A DNA stretch of 64,000 nucleotides from Gnetum montanum. Lineage: Eukaryota; Streptophyta; Gnetopsida; Gnetales; Gnetaceae. The stretch spans positions 93,292-157,291 of the forward strand of contig MNCI01026969.1 in assembly GCA_015680685.1 (NCBI GenBank), read 5' to 3'. Below the pieces are notes generated by a model. The model was not told the DNA's origin. It ran no database searches and worked only from the letters and a program-made list of their open reading frames with translations. Below, piece by piece: positions 60,731-64,000 of the stretch (position 1 is its first letter; each line of letters opens with the position of its first letter). Both the position numbers and the translations under genes were made by a program.

Positions 60731-60911
60731 GTAACAAGGGATAATAAGTTGTAGGGGGTCCACATTACTAGGAACCAAGAAACTATGTTTTTGCTAAGGA
60801 AGTAAGAGCTCTTGGATGCCAAAATGCCAAGGGTGTTGAAATCTGAAAGTGTAGAACCTTGACATCGTGCCAAGATGTTGTTTTTATAGGGTTATGGCCA
60901 TAATGTATTTT

Positions 60912-61060
60912 GCAAATTAGCTACAAATGGATGACATGATTGGCTACAAATTGGCTACCAAAATCTAACATGATTGGCTGAAAATTGGCTACCAAATTAC
61001 TAATGGATTGGCCACAAACTAGCTACCAAATTGCTTAAAATTAGCTACCATGTTTAGTGG
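60912..61060 (+). repeat. degenerate tandem repeat, 'ttggctacaaattggctacc' type
   Basis: About five imperfect units with GGCTAC/GGCTACCAAA spaced roughly 15-30 bases. Lies directly before the poly-C tract. Confidence 0.7.
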
Positions 61061-61078
61061 GGGTAGGTAAGGTTCAAC

Positions 61079-61079
<1 letters not shown>

Positions 61080-61118
<39 letters not shown>

Positions 61119-61123
61119 NCCCT
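61080..61123 (+). repeat. poly-C tract with an N
   Basis: Nearly 40 consecutive C, one ambiguous base at 61119, then CCC. Very likely a place where length and assembly are unreliable. Confidence 0.95.
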
Positions 61124-62559
61124 TGATGCTTTCTAATCCACACTCTCATAGCTAGCTAATCCCTGGAGGGGCATGAAGAGTGTTAACATTAAGGGAGGAA
61201 GGGAGGTCAATGTTGGGGGTGAAGGTCAACCCCTCTAGGCTAGGTTGCCCCCCTTTCCATGCTTGGGGTAGGTGAGTTCTACCCCCTTTACACTCCTCCA
61301 TGCTATCCTTGAAGTCTCCTAGCTGGCTTGCCCTCCTATGAGTGATGTATCAGCATAGAGAAAAGTATACCTCCCATAAAAATCATCAAATTGCCATTTT
61401 TAGCATTCCAAAAGGCATTTTGGACTCCCCCAAACCCAAATATAGACAATCTATGACTTTTTTCACTTGGGAAATGAGGCTTTGGTTACTTATGAAGCAT
61501 TTTTTAGCTCCAAAAGTATGAAATATGTGAGATTTCTTCTTTATGAGTTACAACCCTCATATTTACAATAAAAAATGCCTCAAGTTTCATGGGATGGGAT
61601 TACAAAGATTTTAACATGAAGATTTGGTGGTGTTTCATTGGCTCCTCTTTGTTGGTGTCTAGAAGATTGACCCATGAGGCATTGACAAAGAATACAAAAC
61701 ATGATTGTAGGTCCACCACCAACATCCCCTCTCCATGCTTGATCTAGCTATGTCAAATTATGTTGAAGAGTGCTTGTGATGATGGGATTGGACTATGATG
61801 GAGGAATGATTCTGGTAGTTATGGAGATGGTCATATAGGCTAATAATGTATTACAAGTGTTTCCATCATGGTAGTAGCATTGTACTAACATATTTTGAAG
61901 TGTTGGTTGCTCGACAGATGCATTTGAGAAACCAACCACTTCGCTCCAAAATTTTTTCAGTCATTGGGCTTCAAGGCTTCTTTGGCTATTTGGCTCATTG
62001 ACATTTTACTTCCCCATTTCTTTTGTGGGGTGAAACCTTCATTAGGTTTGATTTCCAAGGCCAGTTTAACATAGTTTTCCCATTAAGTGAGCTACATTAC
62101 ACTAAAGAGACTTGAGAGTTATCCCATTGAACAATATATGTTATTCTCAATGCAGTTAATGATTTTTATATTAAATAAGTTGTGTTACTTTCAAGTGGAC
62201 TTGATGATGAAGCATGCTAAGGACATATCATATGGTTATAATTCATGAATGGAAAACATAGGCCAACATCATTTCTTAGGGTAGGAAAGGTTATCATCAA
62301 GCTATGGGGTTGGGCTTAAGGGGTGGTGTTAGAGAAAGAGCAATGATGTAAGTACTCTTAACATAATAGGAAAAACTCACCAAATCTTACATGTGAAGGT
62401 CATGTGGTGATTTGCTACCATAATGAGTTACACTTTTGTGATACCTTTAAGCTTCATCCTACAAATAAAACTCCAAGAGGATAATAAAACCAAGAAAATA
62501 AAGCATGTTAAATCATTACAATGCATATATAGGCCATATGAAAAATAAAATGAAGCCAC

Positions 62560-62755
62560 CCCATTCACCAATGTTTCTAGTTTAAGGTCATGGTGAGCCT
62601 TGGTACTAGTTTAAGGCCTTGACAGGCCATGTTGTTAGTAGTTTTAGGCCCTACTAGGATGTGCTACCCTTTCAAGGCCTCAACAAGCCATGTTTCTAGC
62701 TTAAGGCCTTGGTAGGTCATGATGCCAGTTTAAGGCCTCAGCAACCCATTCTAGA
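62560..62755 (+). repeat. tandem repeat, 'agtttaaggccttggtaggc' type
   Basis: Six or so imperfect units of roughly 30-35 bp, each with a TAAGGCC(T/A)(T/C) core followed by (T/C)AGGCCATG, at about 62577, 62611, 62641, 62673, 62699 and 62730. The third and fourth are degenerate. Confidence 0.75.
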
Positions 62756-62779
62756 GTAGGCTCACTTGTTGATGACCAT

Positions 62780-63231
62780 CAACTACATCTAATATGGCTT
62801 TATATAGGAATGATTGACTAGATTGGCTAGCTCATTTCCATGCATGTTGACTATCTTAAATGCTCCATTACCATAGGCTTTGGTGACTAGGAAGGACCCT
62901 TCCCAATTGGTTGAGAATTTATCCACATGCTTCTGAATAGCTTTGAGGACCAGGTCACCTTCCTTGATCTTATGCTGGGTTAATGTTCAATGTTGTCATT
63001 TCTTCCTCTCTTGATAATGTTCAATGTGAGCAAGTGCTTGCATACATTGCTCCTACACTGAGTCTAGGGCCACCATCCACAACTCCTTGTTCTACTCATC
63101 ATTGATGAAGTTAGTCAAGGCTTCTCGAAGTAATGAAACCTACAATTCAATAGGAAAAATAGCTTCAAAACCATAAACCAGGCTATAAGGGGTTATTCCA
63201 GTTGCCATGTGATAAGTTGTTCTATAGGCCT
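62780..63231 (-). pseudogene. gypsy integrase C-terminal region
   Basis: The complement reads AYRTTYHMATGITPYSLVYG and FEAIFPIEL, the 'A-x-R-T-x-x-x-x-x-T-G-x-T-P-Y-x-L-V-Y-G' block after the catalytic core, then HVDKFSTNWEGSFLVTKAYG and NGAFKIVNMHGNELANLVNH, the C-terminal chromatin-contact part that ends Y-I-K-P-Y. One stop in the middle. The catalytic core is missing, lost beyond the LTR at 63232. Confidence 0.85.
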
Positions 63232-63823
63232 TGATGAGTCACGATCTACCAGGCCCTGATATTAGGTATATGATATTGGGTATGCGATATTGGACACATG
63301 ATATTGTAGGCTTGGAAATGATTTTGGATATCCAATATTGATGTTCCCATGTTACCCTATAAATATAGCATTTAGGTGCATAGTAGAGGAAGTTTTGGGG
63401 GGAGGAAGAGTCTTTAGTCAATTTTTAGTTTTTAGTTCTTATAGTTAGTTTTAGTGTTCTTTCTAAGCTCATGTTCGTAGTGTGATGTTGGTAATTATAC
63501 AGAATCTTTGTTTAAGTGTGACGTACTTGCACACACAAACAATTAGCACTAAAGATCAAGATTACTTCATCATAGTAGCATTCACTTAACTTTTAATTAT
63601 TTTAATTATTGATTATTTATTGTTATTTTCTTAGTTAATATTTCTTTTATTGTCATTAACTATTCCTATTATTAACAGGGAATGAGTACGCCTTAATCAT
63701 GAACATTTAAGTATAATTATGTGGTAACCTAATAGCGTATCAAGTAGTGCATCGAGTGAAGCATGCTTGGTAATCCCAGAAGTAGTACATGAAATCTAAG
63801 ATGAGTACAAATGATTAGGGATG
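63232..63823 (+). repeat. gypsy-family LTR, plus strand, interrupted
   Basis: TGATGAGTCACG start; GATATT motifs at about 63258, 63273, 63288 and 63302; CTATAAATATAG near 63359; CTTGGTAATCCC near 63768. It belongs to the GATATC/T class. The end of the LTR is missing because an antisense LTR begins at 63824. Confidence 0.75.
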
Positions 63824-64000
63824 TGATGAGTGGCGAGGTACCCCTACACTCAACCATACGAATACAAGCGTACACGCGCGATCCGGTCGAACTCCGCAGA
63901 CTAAATGCCTTAACGCCACAAGAAACACTTGGGGTTAATCGTTCGTTGTCTTCCCAGGCTTGCTTGTAAGTGTCACGGTGTATGGTTAAGCAAGTCTGAG
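63824..64000 (-). repeat. start of an antisense gypsy-family LTR, CpG-rich
   Basis: TGATGAGTGGCGAGGTACCC and on, the complement of the LTR 3' end, runs off the window. It retains several CpGs (cacgcgcgatccggtcgaac near 63872), which the older copies have mostly lost. An element inserted into the LTR on its left. Confidence 0.8.

Larger units (their letters stand above)
60131..63231 (-). mobile_element. antisense gypsy element: integrase end and 3' non-coding region
   Basis: The right end (62780-63231) encodes the integrase C-terminus on the minus strand. The remaining 2.6 kb to the left carries degenerate tandem repeats (60912-61050 and 62560-62755), G-rich and poly-C tracts, and no ORF, as in long 3' internal regions of Tat/Athila elements. 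The left limit is uncertain; no LTR pair was found. The right side is cut by the LTR starting at 63232. Confidence 0.6.

Noticed and set aside
60574-60873. Pro-rich ORF (PPPPPSPPLTPL)
   Set aside because: It is the translation of the G-rich low-complexity tract on the opposite strand.
1-64000. CRISPR arrays, operons, bacterial promoters
   Set aside because: Introns, LTR elements and plant-type repeats show eukaryotic DNA; no spaced direct repeats of CRISPR type exist.

Overview
This window is nuclear DNA from a seed plant with a large, repeat-rich genome. A conifer or other gymnosperm is plausible, but that is inferred from gene sparsity and repeat style, not proven. Almost all of the 64 kb is transposon-derived: old Ty3/gypsy LTR retrotransposons of one Athila/Tat-like family, two Ty1/copia elements, RTE-type LINE pieces and short tRNA-like SINE candidates, many nested in each other. 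Only one host gene is recognisable, and it is damaged.

Layout. 1-7377: minus-strand Ty3/gypsy element, running off the left edge, with 5' LTR (6520-7377), gag, protease, reverse transcriptase, RNase H and integrase, all broken. It abuts a plus-strand protease fragment (about 7430-8050). 8050-14090: AT-rich DNA with SINE-like and RTE-tail fragments. 14091-24947: a three-LTR retrotransposon (LTR - gag/protease - LTR - partial internal - LTR) with no pol beyond protease. 24948-26396: gene-proximal intergenic DNA with a 119-bp tandem duplication. 26397-30837 (minus): the host gene, three exons of a Treslin/TICRR/SLD3-like replication-initiation factor, with three frameshifts and two in-frame stops. 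32230-35312: 5' LTR and gag of another family member. 37241-41786: a minus-strand copia element with 5-bp target duplications. 42558-49467: two oppositely oriented 3' halves of the gypsy family joined near 44.78 kb, flanked by LTRs. 49468-50300: antisense RTE LINE. 50330-57830: a plus-strand RTE LINE split by a gag-only copia element (51655-57442) with perfect target duplications. 57831-63231: AT-rich DNA, SINE-like pieces, then the antisense 3' region and integrase C-terminus of another gypsy element, with G-rich and poly-C tracts. 63232-64000: a plus-strand LTR interrupted by a young-looking antisense LTR.

The most interesting signals are: (i) LTRs of one family sharing the downstream part but carrying one of two unrelated U3 repeat arrays, palindromic GATATC or GAYGRGGCC; (ii) the three-LTR element whose second copy has lost the protease catalytic Asp; (iii) non-autonomous gag-protease and gag-only elements; (iv) a 78-bp intron in the host gene whose two ends look like copies of each other, suggesting origin by tandem duplication. 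Boundaries marked 'about' were read by eye and not aligned computationally.
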